From the NCBI RefSeq assembly GCF_018138085.1, contig NZ_CP073105.1, positions 2,232,001-2,296,000 on the forward strand: DNA of 64,000 bases, given 5' to 3'. The stretch comes from Stutzerimonas stutzeri. GTDB lineage: Bacteria; Pseudomonadota; Gammaproteobacteria; Pseudomonadales; Pseudomonadaceae. This document shows, in pieces, positions 42,796 through 53,878 of the stretch. A program made the translations under genes and the position numbers. Position 1 is the first letter of the stretch. Each line of letters begins with the position of its first letter. The notes beneath the pieces are model-generated. The model made no database searches. It was given only the letters and a program-made list of their open reading frames with translations, and was not told the origin of the DNA.

Positions 42796-45753
42796 ATGGA
42801 TCGCACGCCGCTCGACTACGCCGCCATCCGCCAACGTCTCGAAGGTCAGCACGGGCCGCGCTACTGGCGCAGCCTCGAGGAGCTGGCCGACGAACCGGCG
42901 TTTGCCGCATTCGTCGAGGCGGAGTTCCCCAGCATCGCGCCGGAAATGGACCGTCGCCGCTTCCTCCAGTTGATGGGCGCCTCCATGGCAATGGCCGGTT
43001 TGGCCGGCTGTGGCCAGGAGCCGGAGGCAGGCGTGCCCTATGTCGTGCAACCGGAGAAGGTCATTCCCGGCGAGGCGCGCTGGTATGCCAGCGCGGTTCC
43101 GTTTGCCGGCTATGCGCAACCGGTGCTCGGGCGGACCCATGTCGGCCGCCCGACCAAGCTCGAAGGGAACCCTGACCATCCGCTCAGCCAGGGCGCTGCC
43201 ACCGCTTTCACCCAGGCGGCCATCTTGCAGCTGTACGATCCGGACCGCTCCCAGGCGCCTCGCCATGAAGGGCATATCAGCACCTGGAACGCCTTTCAGC
43301 GTACGGCGGTGGAGCAGGCGACCCGCGCCGATGCTGCCCAGGGCGCCGGCCTGCATGTGCTGATGGGCGCCAATAGCTCGCCGACCTTGCAGCGCCAGTT
43401 CGCCGCCATGGTCGAGCGCTGGCCCAAGGCGAAGCTGTACCGCTTCGAGCCCTGGGAAGGCGATACCTATGCCGCCAGCGAACGAGCGCTGGGGCATCCG
43501 CTGGAAACCCACTATCGGTTCGAACAGGCCGAGTGGGTGGTGAGTTTCGAACATGACTGGCTCGGGCCAGGGCCACGCGAATTACCGCAGGCGATCGCCT
43601 GGAGCGAGCGCAAGCGAAGGGCCGCTCGCGGAGAAGGCGAAGCGCGCCTGGTCGTGGTGGAGTCCTTGTCCACGGTGACTGGTGCCAAGGCGGCCAACCG
43701 GCGGCGGGTCGAGGCATCGCAGCTACGCGCCTACGTACAGGCGTTGGTGGCCGCGCTTGGCGGTGACGCTGCGCCGAGCTTGCCAGGCGATGCGCGCCAA
43801 TGGATCGATGAGTTGGCCGGGCAACTTCGGGCACGGCGCGGCCGCTGCCTGATCACCGCCGGTGAGTTCGCGCCGTTGGACGTTCAGGCCGCGGTGCATT
43901 GGCTCAATCAGCAGCTCGGCAACGTGGGCAAAACCGTTCGATACACCGAGCCGGTGACCTGGCTCGAAGCCGGAGGGCAGCGTCTTTCCGGCTTGCCGGA
44001 GCTGGTGGCCGCAATGCAGGACGGTGAGGTTGAAACCCTGCTGATGCTCGACTGCAATCCGGCGCACACGGCACCGGGTGGCCTGACTTTCACCGACGCC
44101 CTGAGCCGGGTACCGCTGCGCATTCATGCCGGCCTCTATTACGACGAAACGGCGGCTCAAAGCCATTGGCATCTGCCGTTGACCCACGCACTGGATGGCT
44201 GGTGCGACAGCCGCGCCGCCGATGGCAGTGTCTGCCTGACACAACCGTTAGTGCGGCCCTTCTACAGCAGCCGCACCCAGGCCGAGGTGCTGGCGCTGAT
44301 GATGGGCGACCTGTCGCCAGACGCCCTGGCCCTGGTGCGGCAGACCTGGCAGACGCTGGACGACGATGCCTGGCGCAAGGCGCTGGAACTCGGGTACATC
44401 CGCGACAGTGCCTTTGCACCGGTCGAGGTCAGCGCAGGAGCGCCACGCTGGGACGCCTCGGATACCTCCGAAGCGGTCGGTCTGACCGTGCTGTTCCGGC
44501 CCGATCCGAGCATCTGGGACGGGCGCTTCGCCAATCTCGGCTGGCTTCAAGAGTTGCCCAAGCCGATCAGCAAGCTCACCTGGGACAATGTCATCGGTGT
44601 TTCACCGGCACTGGCCGAGCGGGAAGGGATCGCCAGCGGCGACCGCCTGCGTGTCACCCTCGAGCGTAACGTGGTCGAGGGGCCTGCCTGGATCATGCCG
44701 GGACAGGCCGATGACACGCTGAGCCTGTTCGGCGGCTACGGGCGGGACCGCGCCGGGCGGGTCGGCGATGGGCTTGGTTACGATGTATCGCCCCTGCGTA
44801 CCGCCGAGCACCCCTGGATGCGGGAGGGCGCGCAGCTGACCCAGCTGGAACGGCATATCAAGTTGGCGTCGACCCAGCCGCATCACGTCCTGCAGGGCAA
44901 GGAACTGATCCGCAGCCACCTGCGCGAGGCAGCCTACGATGAAGTCGCGCCGAAGCCGGAACAGGTCACGCTGTATCCGCCGCCGAAGCAGGCCGACACC
45001 GCCTGGGGCATGGTCATCGATCTGGACCAGTGCATCGGCTGCAACGCCTGCGTAGTGGCCTGCCAGGCCGAGAACAACATACCGGTGGTGGGCAAGGAAC
45101 AGGTCGAGATGGGGCGCAACATGCACTGGCTGCGCGTCGACCATTATTACGGCGGCGACCCACGCGAACCGACCTCGGCTTTCCAGCCGGTGCCCTGCAT
45201 GCATTGCGACCAGGCGCCGTGCGAAGTGGGTTGCCCGGTCAACGCGACCGTGCACGGCCCGGATGGGCTGAACGAGCAGATCTATAACCGCTGCATCGGC
45301 ACGCGCACCTGCTCGTCGTACTGCCCGTACAAGGTGCGTCGCTTCAACTGGTTCGATCTTACCGGTGACGATCCGCCCTCGATCCAGCATCAGCGCAACC
45401 CCAATGTCACGGTGCGCTCGCGCGGCGTCATGGAAAAGTGCACCTACTGCGTGCAGCGCATCAGCGAAGCGCGAATCGCCGCCCGTATCGAGAATCGGGA
45501 GATCCGCGATGGCGAGGTGAAAACAGCCTGTCAGCAGACCTGCCCGACCCAGGCGATCGTTTTCGGCAACCTTCAGGATCCGGACGCAGAGGTCAACCGC
45601 GAACGCCACACCAGGCGCCACTACGCGCTGCTCGAAGAACTCAACACCCGGCCCAAGACGACCTACCTGGGCCTGGTAGAGGAGCCGGCGATATTGCCGG
45701 GCGATCACGAGCGCCTGGAGTTGCGCTCGGCCAAGGGGGAACGTGATGTCTGA
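42796..45753 (+). CDS. actB: Alternative complex III subunit ActB (molybdopterin-like domain fused to Fe-S domain)
   Basis: A 985-aa periplasmic subunit. A Tat signal is set 50 residues in (MDRRRFLQLMGASMAMAGLAG), the extended-Tat arrangement typical of ActB. Residues about 85-700 resemble a molybdopterin oxidoreductase; in known ACIII this domain carries no Mo cofactor. The C-terminal part (about 735-985) binds four Fe-S clusters through CIGCNACVVAC (near 746), CMHCDQAPCEVGC, CIGTRTCSSYC and CTYC...CQQTC. Start follows actA by 3 bp. Alternative reading as a polysulfide or tetrathionate reductase is unlikely because of the ActA/D/E/F partners. Confidence 0.92.
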   Translation: MDRTPLDYAAIRQRLEGQHGPRYWRSLEELADEPAFAAFVEAEFPSIAPEMDRRRFLQLMGASMAMAGLAGCGQEPEAGVPYVVQPEKVIPGEARWYASAVPFAGYAQPVLGRTHVGRPTKLEGNPDHPLSQGAATAFTQAAILQLYDPDRSQAPRHEGHISTWNAFQRTAVEQATRADAAQGAGLHVLMGANSSPTLQRQFAAMVERWPKAKLYRFEPWEGDTYAASERALGHPLETHYRFEQAEWVVSFEHDWLGPGPRELPQAIAWSERKRRAARGEGEARLVVVESLSTVTGAKAANRRRVEASQLRAYVQALVAALGGDAAPSLPGDARQWIDELAGQLRARRGRCLITAGEFAPLDVQAAVHWLNQQLGNVGKTVRYTEPVTWLEAGGQRLSGLPELVAAMQDGEVETLLMLDCNPAHTAPGGLTFTDALSRVPLRIHAGLYYDETAAQSHWHLPLTHALDGWCDSRAADGSVCLTQPLVRPFYSSRTQAEVLALMMGDLSPDALALVRQTWQTLDDDAWRKALELGYIRDSAFAPVEVSAGAPRWDASDTSEAVGLTVLFRPDPSIWDGRFANLGWLQELPKPISKLTWDNVIGVSPALAEREGIASGDRLRVTLERNVVEGPAWIMPGQADDTLSLFGGYGRDRAGRVGDGLGYDVSPLRTAEHPWMREGAQLTQLERHIKLASTQPHHVLQGKELIRSHLREAAYDEVAPKPEQVTLYPPPKQADTAWGMVIDLDQCIGCNACVVACQAENNIPVVGKEQVEMGRNMHWLRVDHYYGGDPREPTSAFQPVPCMHCDQAPCEVGCPVNATVHGPDGLNEQIYNRCIGTRTCSSYCPYKVRRFNWFDLTGDDPPSIQHQRNPNVTVRSRGVMEKCTYCVQRISEARIAARIENREIRDGEVKTACQQTCPTQAIVFGNLQDPDAEVNRERHTRRHYALLEELNTRPKTTYLGLVEEPAILPGDHERLELRSAKGERDV

Positions 45754-47101
45754 GACACCGCATTTCCTGCCGCAAGGGATGCCGCTTGGCGCGGTGTCGG
45801 AGCGGGTGCTCGATCTACCGACCGACTTCAACCGCTACCGGCGGGCCTGGTGGATGCTGTTCACCATCAGCTGCCTGCTGCTGGGTGTGTTCGTCGTCGC
45901 CGCTGCGGTGGCGTTGTGGAGAGGCGTCGGCGTGTGGGGCAACAACATCCCGGTGAACTGGGGCTTCGCCATCCTCAACTACATGTGGTGGCTGGGCATC
46001 GGCCACGCCGGCACGTTCATCTCGGCTTTGCTGCTGTTGCTCAACCGCCCGTGGCGCAACTCGCTCAACCGCCTTGCCGAGCTGATGACGCTGATGGCCG
46101 TCGTCTGCGCCGGGGTCTATCCGATCCTGCACCTGGGACGGCCCTGGCTGTTCTACTGGACCGCGCCATACCCCAACACCATGGAGCTCTGGCCACAGTT
46201 CAAGAGCCCGACGGCCTGGGACTTTTTCGCGGTGCTGGGTTACCTCGGCGTGTCGCTGCTGTTTCTCTATGTCGGTTCCATCCCTGATTTCGCTTCGGCG
46301 CGCGATCGCGCCACCAAGCGGCACTACCAATACTTCTACGGGCTGCTCGCGCTCGGCTGGCGCGGCGCGGCTTCGCACTGGAGCCACTGGCGCCGCACCT
46401 ACCGATTCATCGCACTGCTGGCGGTGCCGTTGGTGTTCTCGGTGTCCAGTGGCTACTCGTTCCTGCTCGATCTGGCGCCGGAAACGGGCTGGCACTCGAC
46501 CGTCTTTCCGCCGTATTTCGTCGCCGGTGCGGTGTTCTCCGGTTTCGCCATGGTAATCGTCATCGCGCTCGGGTTGCGGCGGTTCTTCGGTTGGCACGAG
46601 CTGATCACCAATAGCCACCTGGACAAGCTCGGCCTGCTATTGCTGGCGACCAGCTGGATGACCAGTTACGGCTATTTCGCCGAACCCTTCATCGCGTTCT
46701 ACTCAGGCAAGGAACACGAAATCCTGGTGACCATGAACCGCATCGCCGGCCCCACCGCCTGGAGCTTCTGGACGGCGATCTTCTTCAATCTGGTGGTGAC
46801 CCAGGCGCTGTGGTGGCCGGCGGTGCGGCGCAACGGCCGGGCCATGCTGGTCATCGCCCTCGGCGTACTGGTGGGCATGTGGTGCGAGCGCTACATGCTG
46901 ATCATCCAACCGCCGACCCGCGATTACCTGGTTTCCAGTTGGCAAGCGTACAGCCCGTCGTTCTGGGACTGGGCACTGTTCGTCGGCACCTTCGGCCTGT
47001 TCATGGTGCCGTTCTCGCTGTTCATGCGCTTCCTGCCGATGATCTCCACCTTCGAGCTCAAGGAAGTGCTGCATCGCTACCGTGGAGGCGCCAGTGAGTA
47101 A
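45746..47101 (+). CDS. actC: Alternative complex III subunit ActC (NrfD-like, quinol-binding)
   Basis: A 451-aa integral membrane protein of the NrfD/PsrC family with about ten helices; it is expected to oxidise the quinol. Landmarks: GFAILNYMWWLGIGHAGTFIS (helix-2 region, landmark WWLGIGHAGTFIS) and ...PILHLGRPWLFYW. The ATG at 45746 overlaps the actB stop by 8 bp; a GTG immediately upstream is the alternative start. Overlaps actD by 8 bp. Confidence 0.9.
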   Translation: MSETPHFLPQGMPLGAVSERVLDLPTDFNRYRRAWWMLFTISCLLLGVFVVAAAVALWRGVGVWGNNIPVNWGFAILNYMWWLGIGHAGTFISALLLLLNRPWRNSLNRLAELMTLMAVVCAGVYPILHLGRPWLFYWTAPYPNTMELWPQFKSPTAWDFFAVLGYLGVSLLFLYVGSIPDFASARDRATKRHYQYFYGLLALGWRGAASHWSHWRRTYRFIALLAVPLVFSVSSGYSFLLDLAPETGWHSTVFPPYFVAGAVFSGFAMVIVIALGLRRFFGWHELITNSHLDKLGLLLLATSWMTSYGYFAEPFIAFYSGKEHEILVTMNRIAGPTAWSFWTAIFFNLVVTQALWWPAVRRNGRAMLVIALGVLVGMWCERYMLIIQPPTRDYLVSSWQAYSPSFWDWALFVGTFGLFMVPFSLFMRFLPMISTFELKEVLHRYRGGASE

Positions 47102-47621
47102 GCGCCATTACGGCCTGCTGGCCGATTTCGCCCATCCCGATGCGATGCTTGACGCCGCGCGCGCCGCACGTGCGGCGGGCTATCGGCGGATCGAAGCCTA
47201 CAGCCCGTTCCCCGTAGAAGGGATCGAGGAGGTGCTCGAACACCGCAGCAATCGTCCTTACTGGTTTGGCGTGGTGGGTGCGCTGGTGGGCGTCGCCATC
47301 GGGCTGGGCATGCAGATTTACGCCAACCTCAGCTACCCGCTGGAGATCGGCGGGCGGCCGCTGATCGCCTTGCAGAGTTTCAGCATCGTCACCTTTCTGC
47401 TGATGGTCAGCTTCGCGACGATCTTCGCCGTGTTCGGCCTGCTCTGGTTGTGCCGGCTTCCCTTGCTCTGGCACCCGCTGCATGACGCGAGCGCGTTCGA
47501 TCGCACCACCGATGATCGCTTTCTGCTCTGCATACGCGCTGACGATCCGCTGTACGACGAGACCGGGACGGCGCTCTGGCTGGCCGAGCGCGCGGTGTCG
47601 GTGACCGAGGTGCCGGCATGA
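47094..47621 (+). CDS. actD: Alternative complex III subunit ActD (DUF3341)
   Basis: A 175-aa membrane protein with two central helices (about 55-75 and 90-120 in this numbering). It starts VSKRHYGLLADFAHPDAMLDAAR and continues AGYRRIEAYSPFPVEGIEEVL, the DUF3341 signature shared by ActD proteins. The GTG at 47094 is chosen because GGAGG sits just upstream and the start overlaps the actC stop; a GTG four codons earlier is possible. Role in ACIII is structural. Confidence 0.88.
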   Translation: MSKRHYGLLADFAHPDAMLDAARAARAAGYRRIEAYSPFPVEGIEEVLEHRSNRPYWFGVVGALVGVAIGLGMQIYANLSYPLEIGGRPLIALQSFSIVTFLLMVSFATIFAVFGLLWLCRLPLLWHPLHDASAFDRTTDDRFLLCIRADDPLYDETGTALWLAERAVSVTEVPA

Positions 47622-48148
47622 TTCGCTGGTCATTGCTCTGTGCGCTGCTGCTGGGCCTGGTCGGTTGCGACGACATGGCCGAGCAGCCGCGTGCCGCTGC
47701 GCAGGAAGCCAGCACGTTCTTCCCGGACGGCAAGGTCAACCAGGTACCGCCCGCCGGCACCGTTGCCCGCGGAGACCTGGCCTGGGAAGCCGTACTGGCC
47801 GAGCGACCCGCGCTGACGGTGACGCTGATGCAGCATGGCCGGGAGCGCTTCGAGATTTACTGCACGCCTTGCCATGGCGTGGCGGGCGATGGCAACGGCA
47901 CCGTGGTCAATCGCGGTTTTCCGCGGCCCCCGGATTTCGCCGAGCCCAGGCTCGTCGCGGCGCCCGATCGACATTTCATGGACGTCATCGCCCACGGCTA
48001 CGGCCAGATGTACAGCTATGCCGCACGCGTGCTGCCCGCCGATCGGTGGGCCATCGTCGGCTATATCCGCGCGTTGCAGTTCAGCCGTCGCGCCGAGATT
48101 GGCGGCCTGCCTGAAATCGACCGCGACACTTTGGAGCGCCTGCCATGA
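47618..48148 (+). CDS. actE: Alternative complex III subunit ActE, lipoprotein cytochrome c
   Basis: A 176-aa monoheme cytochrome c anchored as a lipoprotein: the lipobox is LVGC with Cys17. One heme motif CTPCH at 82-86 and a distal Met in GYGQMYSYAARVLPADRW. In ACIII, ActE passes electrons to the oxidase. Overlaps actD and actF by 4 bp each, an uninterrupted coupled chain. Confidence 0.9.
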   Translation: MIRWSLLCALLLGLVGCDDMAEQPRAAAQEASTFFPDGKVNQVPPAGTVARGDLAWEAVLAERPALTVTLMQHGRERFEIYCTPCHGVAGDGNGTVVNRGFPRPPDFAEPRLVAAPDRHFMDVIAHGYGQMYSYAARVLPADRWAIVGYIRALQFSRRAEIGGLPEIDRDTLERLP

Positions 48149-49158
48149 ACCTGCGCAGATGGGCATTCATCAGCGCCGGACTCGGCGTGCTCGGGTTGTT
48201 GGCGTGCCTGCTACTGGCCAGTCGCGAGGCGGTGGCGGCGAGCCTGGCCAGTCTGCTGGGCCTTGCCGGCATTCCGTTGGGCGGGTTGTGTCTGGGCTTG
48301 AGCGTGGCGCTGGTCAGCGGCAATGCGCGGGACCAGTTATGGCCATGGACGCTGTTCAGCTCGCGTGCCTTGCCAGCGCTGGCGCTGATTGCGCTCCCGG
48401 TGCTGGCGGGTGCTGGTGTGCTTTACCAATGGGTCGGTCCTGATGAGGGCGGTTTTCGCGGGTTCTGGCTCGCCTGGCCAAGCTTCGCCGTGCGCGGTGT
48501 GCTGTATCTGGCGGCATGGTGGGCGTTGTCGACCTGGGTGCTACCGCTCAGCATCAAGCGGCCCGCGGCGGCCGGTCTGGGCCTGATTGCGCTGGTAATG
48601 ACCACGTCATTGGCGGCGGTGGACTGGGCGATGTCGCTCGACCCGCACTTCAAGTCCAGCCTGTTCGGCATGGTCTGGTTCGGCCGGTTGATGCTCAGCG
48701 GTATCGCCTTTTGTTGCCTGTTGGCACTGGCCCGTGGAAGCAATCGGCCAGGTGTGCTGCGCGGCATGCTGGCCGCCGCGGTGTTGGCCTGGCTCTACCT
48801 GCACTTCATGCAATACCTGGTGATCTGGTACGGCAACCTGCCCGAAGAAATCCGCTGGTATCAGCACCGCGCCGAGGGTGGCTGGCTGTGGCTGACCTGG
48901 CTGTTGGGTGCCGGTCAATCGCTGGTCTTCATCGCGTTGCTCTGGCCGTTCTCGCAGCGGCGCAGGGTGTTGATGGTGCTGGCGACGGCAACGCTGTTGC
49001 TGGGGCTCGCCGAAGGCGTCTGGATGAGCCTGCCGGGCCTGAGCGAGATGCATCCGGTACTGCTTGGGCTGTCACTGATCGCTGCCTGGCTGGCGGGCGG
49101 CGGGCTGCTGGCGCTGGCCTTGCTGGCGAAGAGAACACTGCCGAGGAGAACGCCATGA
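48145..49158 (+). CDS. actF: Alternative complex III subunit ActF
   Basis: A 337-aa membrane protein with about ten helices, weakly NrfD-like, as ActF in known ACIII. It has W-S-L-D/P-type landmarks: AAVDWAMSLDPHFKSSLFGM in the middle and FMQYLVIWYGNLPEEIRWYQ, both strongly ACIII-typical. Coupled to actE upstream and to the 145-aa membrane protein downstream by ATGA overlaps. Confidence 0.9.
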   Translation: MNLRRWAFISAGLGVLGLLACLLLASREAVAASLASLLGLAGIPLGGLCLGLSVALVSGNARDQLWPWTLFSSRALPALALIALPVLAGAGVLYQWVGPDEGGFRGFWLAWPSFAVRGVLYLAAWWALSTWVLPLSIKRPAAAGLGLIALVMTTSLAAVDWAMSLDPHFKSSLFGMVWFGRLMLSGIAFCCLLALARGSNRPGVLRGMLAAAVLAWLYLHFMQYLVIWYGNLPEEIRWYQHRAEGGWLWLTWLLGAGQSLVFIALLWPFSQRRRVLMVLATATLLLGLAEGVWMSLPGLSEMHPVLLGLSLIAAWLAGGGLLALALLAKRTLPRRTP

Positions 49159-49592
49159 GTGTGCCGGTGGATCCGGTTTCGAAAGAAGACGGCTTCGAAC
49201 ATCACGACGCCAACGTCAAGGTGCTGTTGATCATCGGTTTCGGCATTTTCGCCGTCCTGCTGGTCGCCGGTATCGGCGTGGCCGGTTTGCTCTGGTGGTA
49301 CGACCTGCAGCCTGGCGAGGCGGTCACCGCGCTTGAGCGGCAGGCGGCAAAACCGCCCGAGCCGCGTCTGGAAAGCGATCCGCGCGCGGGTGGCAACGAC
49401 GTGTTGGCAGCGGGGCGCGAAGTGATCGAGCACTACGGCTGGGTCGACCGCGACGCCGGGCTGGCACGTATCCCGGTGGACCGCGGCATGCTGCTACTGG
49501 CCCAACGCGGCTGGCCTTCCCGTGCTGAGCCCGAGTCCGGTGAAACCATGCCGCCTCGCGAGCAGCAAGCCAGGGGGAGGGCGCAGCCGTGA
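49155..49592 (+). CDS. Uncharacterised membrane-anchored protein of the ACIII operon
   Basis: A 145-aa protein with a cytoplasmic N-terminal 20 residues, one transmembrane helix (about 22-48) and a soluble, probably periplasmic tail. The segment AAGREVIEHYGWVDRDAGLA followed by RIPVDRGMLLLAQRGWP (about 85-121) resembles a motif I recall from short proteins in ACIII/oxidase clusters of other phyla; the family is not named. Start (ATG 49155) and stop (49592) overlap actF and the sco gene by 4 bp each, so it is almost certainly expressed. Possibly an assembly or supercomplex-linking factor. Confidence 0.8.
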   Translation: MSVPVDPVSKEDGFEHHDANVKVLLIIGFGIFAVLLVAGIGVAGLLWWYDLQPGEAVTALERQAAKPPEPRLESDPRAGGNDVLAAGREVIEHYGWVDRDAGLARIPVDRGMLLLAQRGWPSRAEPESGETMPPREQQARGRAQP

Positions 49593-50605
49593 CGCATCGA
49601 TCTCCATGCCAGGACGGGGCGACGGCTATATGTTGGCACCCATCCTACAAATCTGCGGTACGGCAGCAGCGGCGCGAGACGCAGCAATCCACGTGCGTCC
49701 CGTGCGGCCAAGTCGGCGAACAGCGGCCGACGAGCCAGCGGCCACAGGCCACAACTCGCTTTCGACGCGGCATTGCTAGCGTGTTTCTGGCGGTCCTTGT
49801 CCTGCTGTACGGCGGCCCGGTCATGGCCGATGCGCCGTTCGATCCGTTCGCGGCAGCCGGTATCGAACAGAAGCCCGGCGCACAGCTGCCGATGGGGCTG
49901 CACTTCAGCGACGTGAACGGCAACCGGGTCACCCTCGGCGAGCTGTTCGATGGGCGCCCGGTGATCCTCGCGCCGGTGTACTACCGCTGCCCGAACGTTT
50001 GCGGCGCGCAGCTTTCGAGCCTGTTCAATCTGTTGTCGGCGTTGTCCTTCGAGCTCGGCAAAGACTACGAGGTCATTGCGTTCAGCATCGACCCGCGCGA
50101 AACCCCGCAAGATGCCGAGGCCGAACGCGCCAAGCTGCGCAAGCGCTGGCCGCAGCTGGTGGACTCGCCGCACGTGCACTTTCTCAGCGAGGTCGCGCCG
50201 GCGACCCGTCCAGAACCGAACCCTTCACATCCCGCCGCTGGCACCGCATTGGCCGAGGCGATCGGTTTCAACTACAGCTGGGATCCGGAAATTGGCGAGT
50301 TCGCCCATGCCTCGGCGATCGCCACCCTCGGTCCGGACGGCAAACTGGTGCGCTGGCTGTACGGTCTCGGCTATCAGCCGGATGACATGCGCCTCGCCCT
50401 GACGGACGCCGGCGAGGGGAAGATAGGTTCGCTGGGCGACCAGCTGTTGCTGCTCTGTTACCACTACAACCCGCGCACCGGTGGCTACGACAACCTGGTC
50501 GTCGGCGCGCTGCAGGTCGGTGGCATCGGCACCACGTTGCTGCTGGGCGGGTTCATCGGCGTCACCCTCTGGCGCGAGCGCCACAAGCAGAAGGGTGACG
50601 CATGA
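49589..50605 (+). CDS. SCO1/SenC family copper chaperone
   Basis: A 338-aa thioredoxin-fold protein that loads CuA in oxidase subunit II. The copper-binding CXXXC is in YYRCPNVCGAQL, and the distal histidine in EFAHASAIATLGPDG. A C-terminal helix (TTLLLGGFIGVTLW) anchors it. The GTG at 49589 has an excellent GGGGGAGG, but the first 55 residues (CWHPSYK...CVPCGQ...) do not look like a Sco N-terminus; the expected signal/anchor follows from about residue 58 (RFRRGIASVFLAVLVLLYGG). This suggests a repeat-derived insertion after the start codon, with frame kept. Stop overlaps coxB by 4 bp. Confidence 0.85.
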   Translation: MTHRSPCQDGATAICWHPSYKSAVRQQRRETQQSTCVPCGQVGEQRPTSQRPQATTRFRRGIASVFLAVLVLLYGGPVMADAPFDPFAAAGIEQKPGAQLPMGLHFSDVNGNRVTLGELFDGRPVILAPVYYRCPNVCGAQLSSLFNLLSALSFELGKDYEVIAFSIDPRETPQDAEAERAKLRKRWPQLVDSPHVHFLSEVAPATRPEPNPSHPAAGTALAEAIGFNYSWDPEIGEFAHASAIATLGPDGKLVRWLYGLGYQPDDMRLALTDAGEGKIGSLGDQLLLLCYHYNPRTGGYDNLVVGALQVGGIGTTLLLGGFIGVTLWRERHKQKGDA

Positions 50606-51570
50606 ACGAAACCTTCGTCCGCTTCTGGCCCGAAACCGCCTCGAGCTATGCCGGCAATGTCGACTGGCTGGTTTTCGCCTTCACCGGGATGATGATGTTC
50701 TTCGTGGTACCGGTGTTCGTCCTGCTGGTGCTGTTCTCGTTCCGCTATCGCAAGGGCACCCAGGTGCCGCGCGACCATCGTCCACGGGGCAGCATGAAGG
50801 TCGAGATGACCTGGATCGCCTTGCCCTTCGTCGGCGCCATGGTCATCTATCTGGTGTCGGCCAAGCTCTATTACGACGTACGCACGCCGCCGCCGGACGC
50901 CATGGAAATCCAGGTGGTCGGCAAACAGTGGATGTGGAAATTCCAGCACCCCGGCGGCCAGCGCGAGATCAATACGTTGCATGTGCCGGTCAACCAGCCG
51001 ATCAAGCTCAACATGATTTCCCAGGATGTCATCCATAGCCTGTATTTTCCGGCCCTGCGAGTGAAGCAGGACCTGCTGCCCGGGCGTTATACCCAGCTCT
51101 GGTTCAAGGCCGCCAAGACCGGACGCTTCCAGGCTTACTGTGCCGAGTATTGCGGCACCGACCATTCGCGGATGCTGGCCGATCTGGTGATCCTGCCTGA
51201 GCAGGAGTACGCGGCCTGGCTGGAGCAGGCCGGTAGCTCTGAAAGCCTGGCCGACCAGGGCGGCGCGCTGTTCCGCCAGTTCGGCTGCAGCGGCTGCCAT
51301 GGGGCGGCCAACGTCGCTCATGCGCCCAACCTGGCCGGCCTCTACGGTCGCCGAGTGGCCCTGCAGAACGGCGAGTCGGTGCTGGCCGACGATGGCTACA
51401 TTCGTGACAGCATTCTGTTGCCGAACAAGCACGTGGTGGCCGGTTTCGAGCCGATCATGCCGAGCTTCGACAACGTGCTGGATGAGGAAGCGGTGCTGCG
51501 GCTGACCGCCTATATCAAGTCTTTAGGACACATCGGCGAAGGAGGGCAGGATGCATCTGACCAGCACTGA
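50602..51570 (+). CDS. coxB: caa3-type cytochrome c oxidase subunit II (CuA plus fused cytochrome c)
   Basis: A 322-aa subunit with two helices near the N-terminus (about 21-48 and 68-90), a CuA cupredoxin domain and a C-terminal cytochrome c domain. CuA ligands are H145, C180, E182, C184, H188 and M191 (CAEYCGTDHSRM). The fused heme site is CSGCH at 229-233 with the axial Met in IMPSF. The fused cytochrome defines the caa3/Cox2-c type, which takes electrons directly from ACIII via ActE. No lipobox at the N-terminus. Confidence 0.95.
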   Translation: MNETFVRFWPETASSYAGNVDWLVFAFTGMMMFFVVPVFVLLVLFSFRYRKGTQVPRDHRPRGSMKVEMTWIALPFVGAMVIYLVSAKLYYDVRTPPPDAMEIQVVGKQWMWKFQHPGGQREINTLHVPVNQPIKLNMISQDVIHSLYFPALRVKQDLLPGRYTQLWFKAAKTGRFQAYCAEYCGTDHSRMLADLVILPEQEYAAWLEQAGSSESLADQGGALFRQFGCSGCHGAANVAHAPNLAGLYGRRVALQNGESVLADDGYIRDSILLPNKHVVAGFEPIMPSFDNVLDEEAVLRLTAYIKSLGHIGEGGQDASDQH

Positions 51571-51618
51571 AACGACCCACCGTGAAACAGGCTTGCCTCG
51601 GCACAGGAGTCCCACCCG

Positions 51619-53230
<1,612 letters not shown>

Positions 53231-53244
<14 letters not shown>

Positions 53245-53878
53245 GGGATACCTCGCCGAGCAGTTCAGTACCGCCTCCCAGCAGCGCGAGGCGACCTATC
53301 TGGGCATGTGGCTGTTCCTGTCCACGGAAATCATGATGTTCGGGGCGTTGTTCCTGGTGATCGGCTACTACCGCCTGCATTACCCGCAGCCGGTCGCCGA
53401 GGCGGTGCATCACCTGCATTTCGTACTGGCCGGTTTCAACAGCGCCCTGCTGCTGACCGCCAGTCTGTGCATGAGCCTGGTGGTCAAGGCCTCGCGCCAG
53501 GAATATCACCGGCACGTGCAGCTCTGGTTGGTGCTGGCGGCTTTGCTGGGGCTGGGGTTTCTCGGCCTGAAGGGTTTCGAGTACGCCTGGGAGTACCGTG
53601 AAGGGCTGCTGCCGGGCTCGCCCAACGAATCGCCACTGACAAATCCGGGCTCGCGGCTCTACATGGTCATCTACCTGTTCTCCACGGCGCTGCACGCGTT
53701 GCACGTGTCGATCGCCGTGGTGCTGGCGCTCGGCATGGCGGCACGCATCCATTTCGGCCACATGAAATTGCCCGAGCGCGCCATCACCCTGGAGATGGTC
53801 GGCCTCTACTGGCATTTGGTCGATGTGATCTGGATTCTGCTCTATCCCGCCCTGTACCTGCTCGGGAGGCCTGCATGA
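53231..53878 (+). CDS. coxC: Cytochrome c oxidase subunit III
   Basis: A 215-aa membrane protein with five helices, of the COX3 family. Landmarks: [39 protein letters not shown] and [23 protein letters not shown]. The ATG 53231 overlaps coxA by 14 bp. It supports proton uptake and stability of subunit I. Confidence 0.93.

Noticed and set aside
42796..47101. ActB/ActC read as a nitrate, polysulfide or tetrathionate reductase
   Set aside because: The pentaheme ActA, DUF3341 ActD, cytochrome ActE and ActF are the ACIII set, and the Tat signal is in the extended ActB position.
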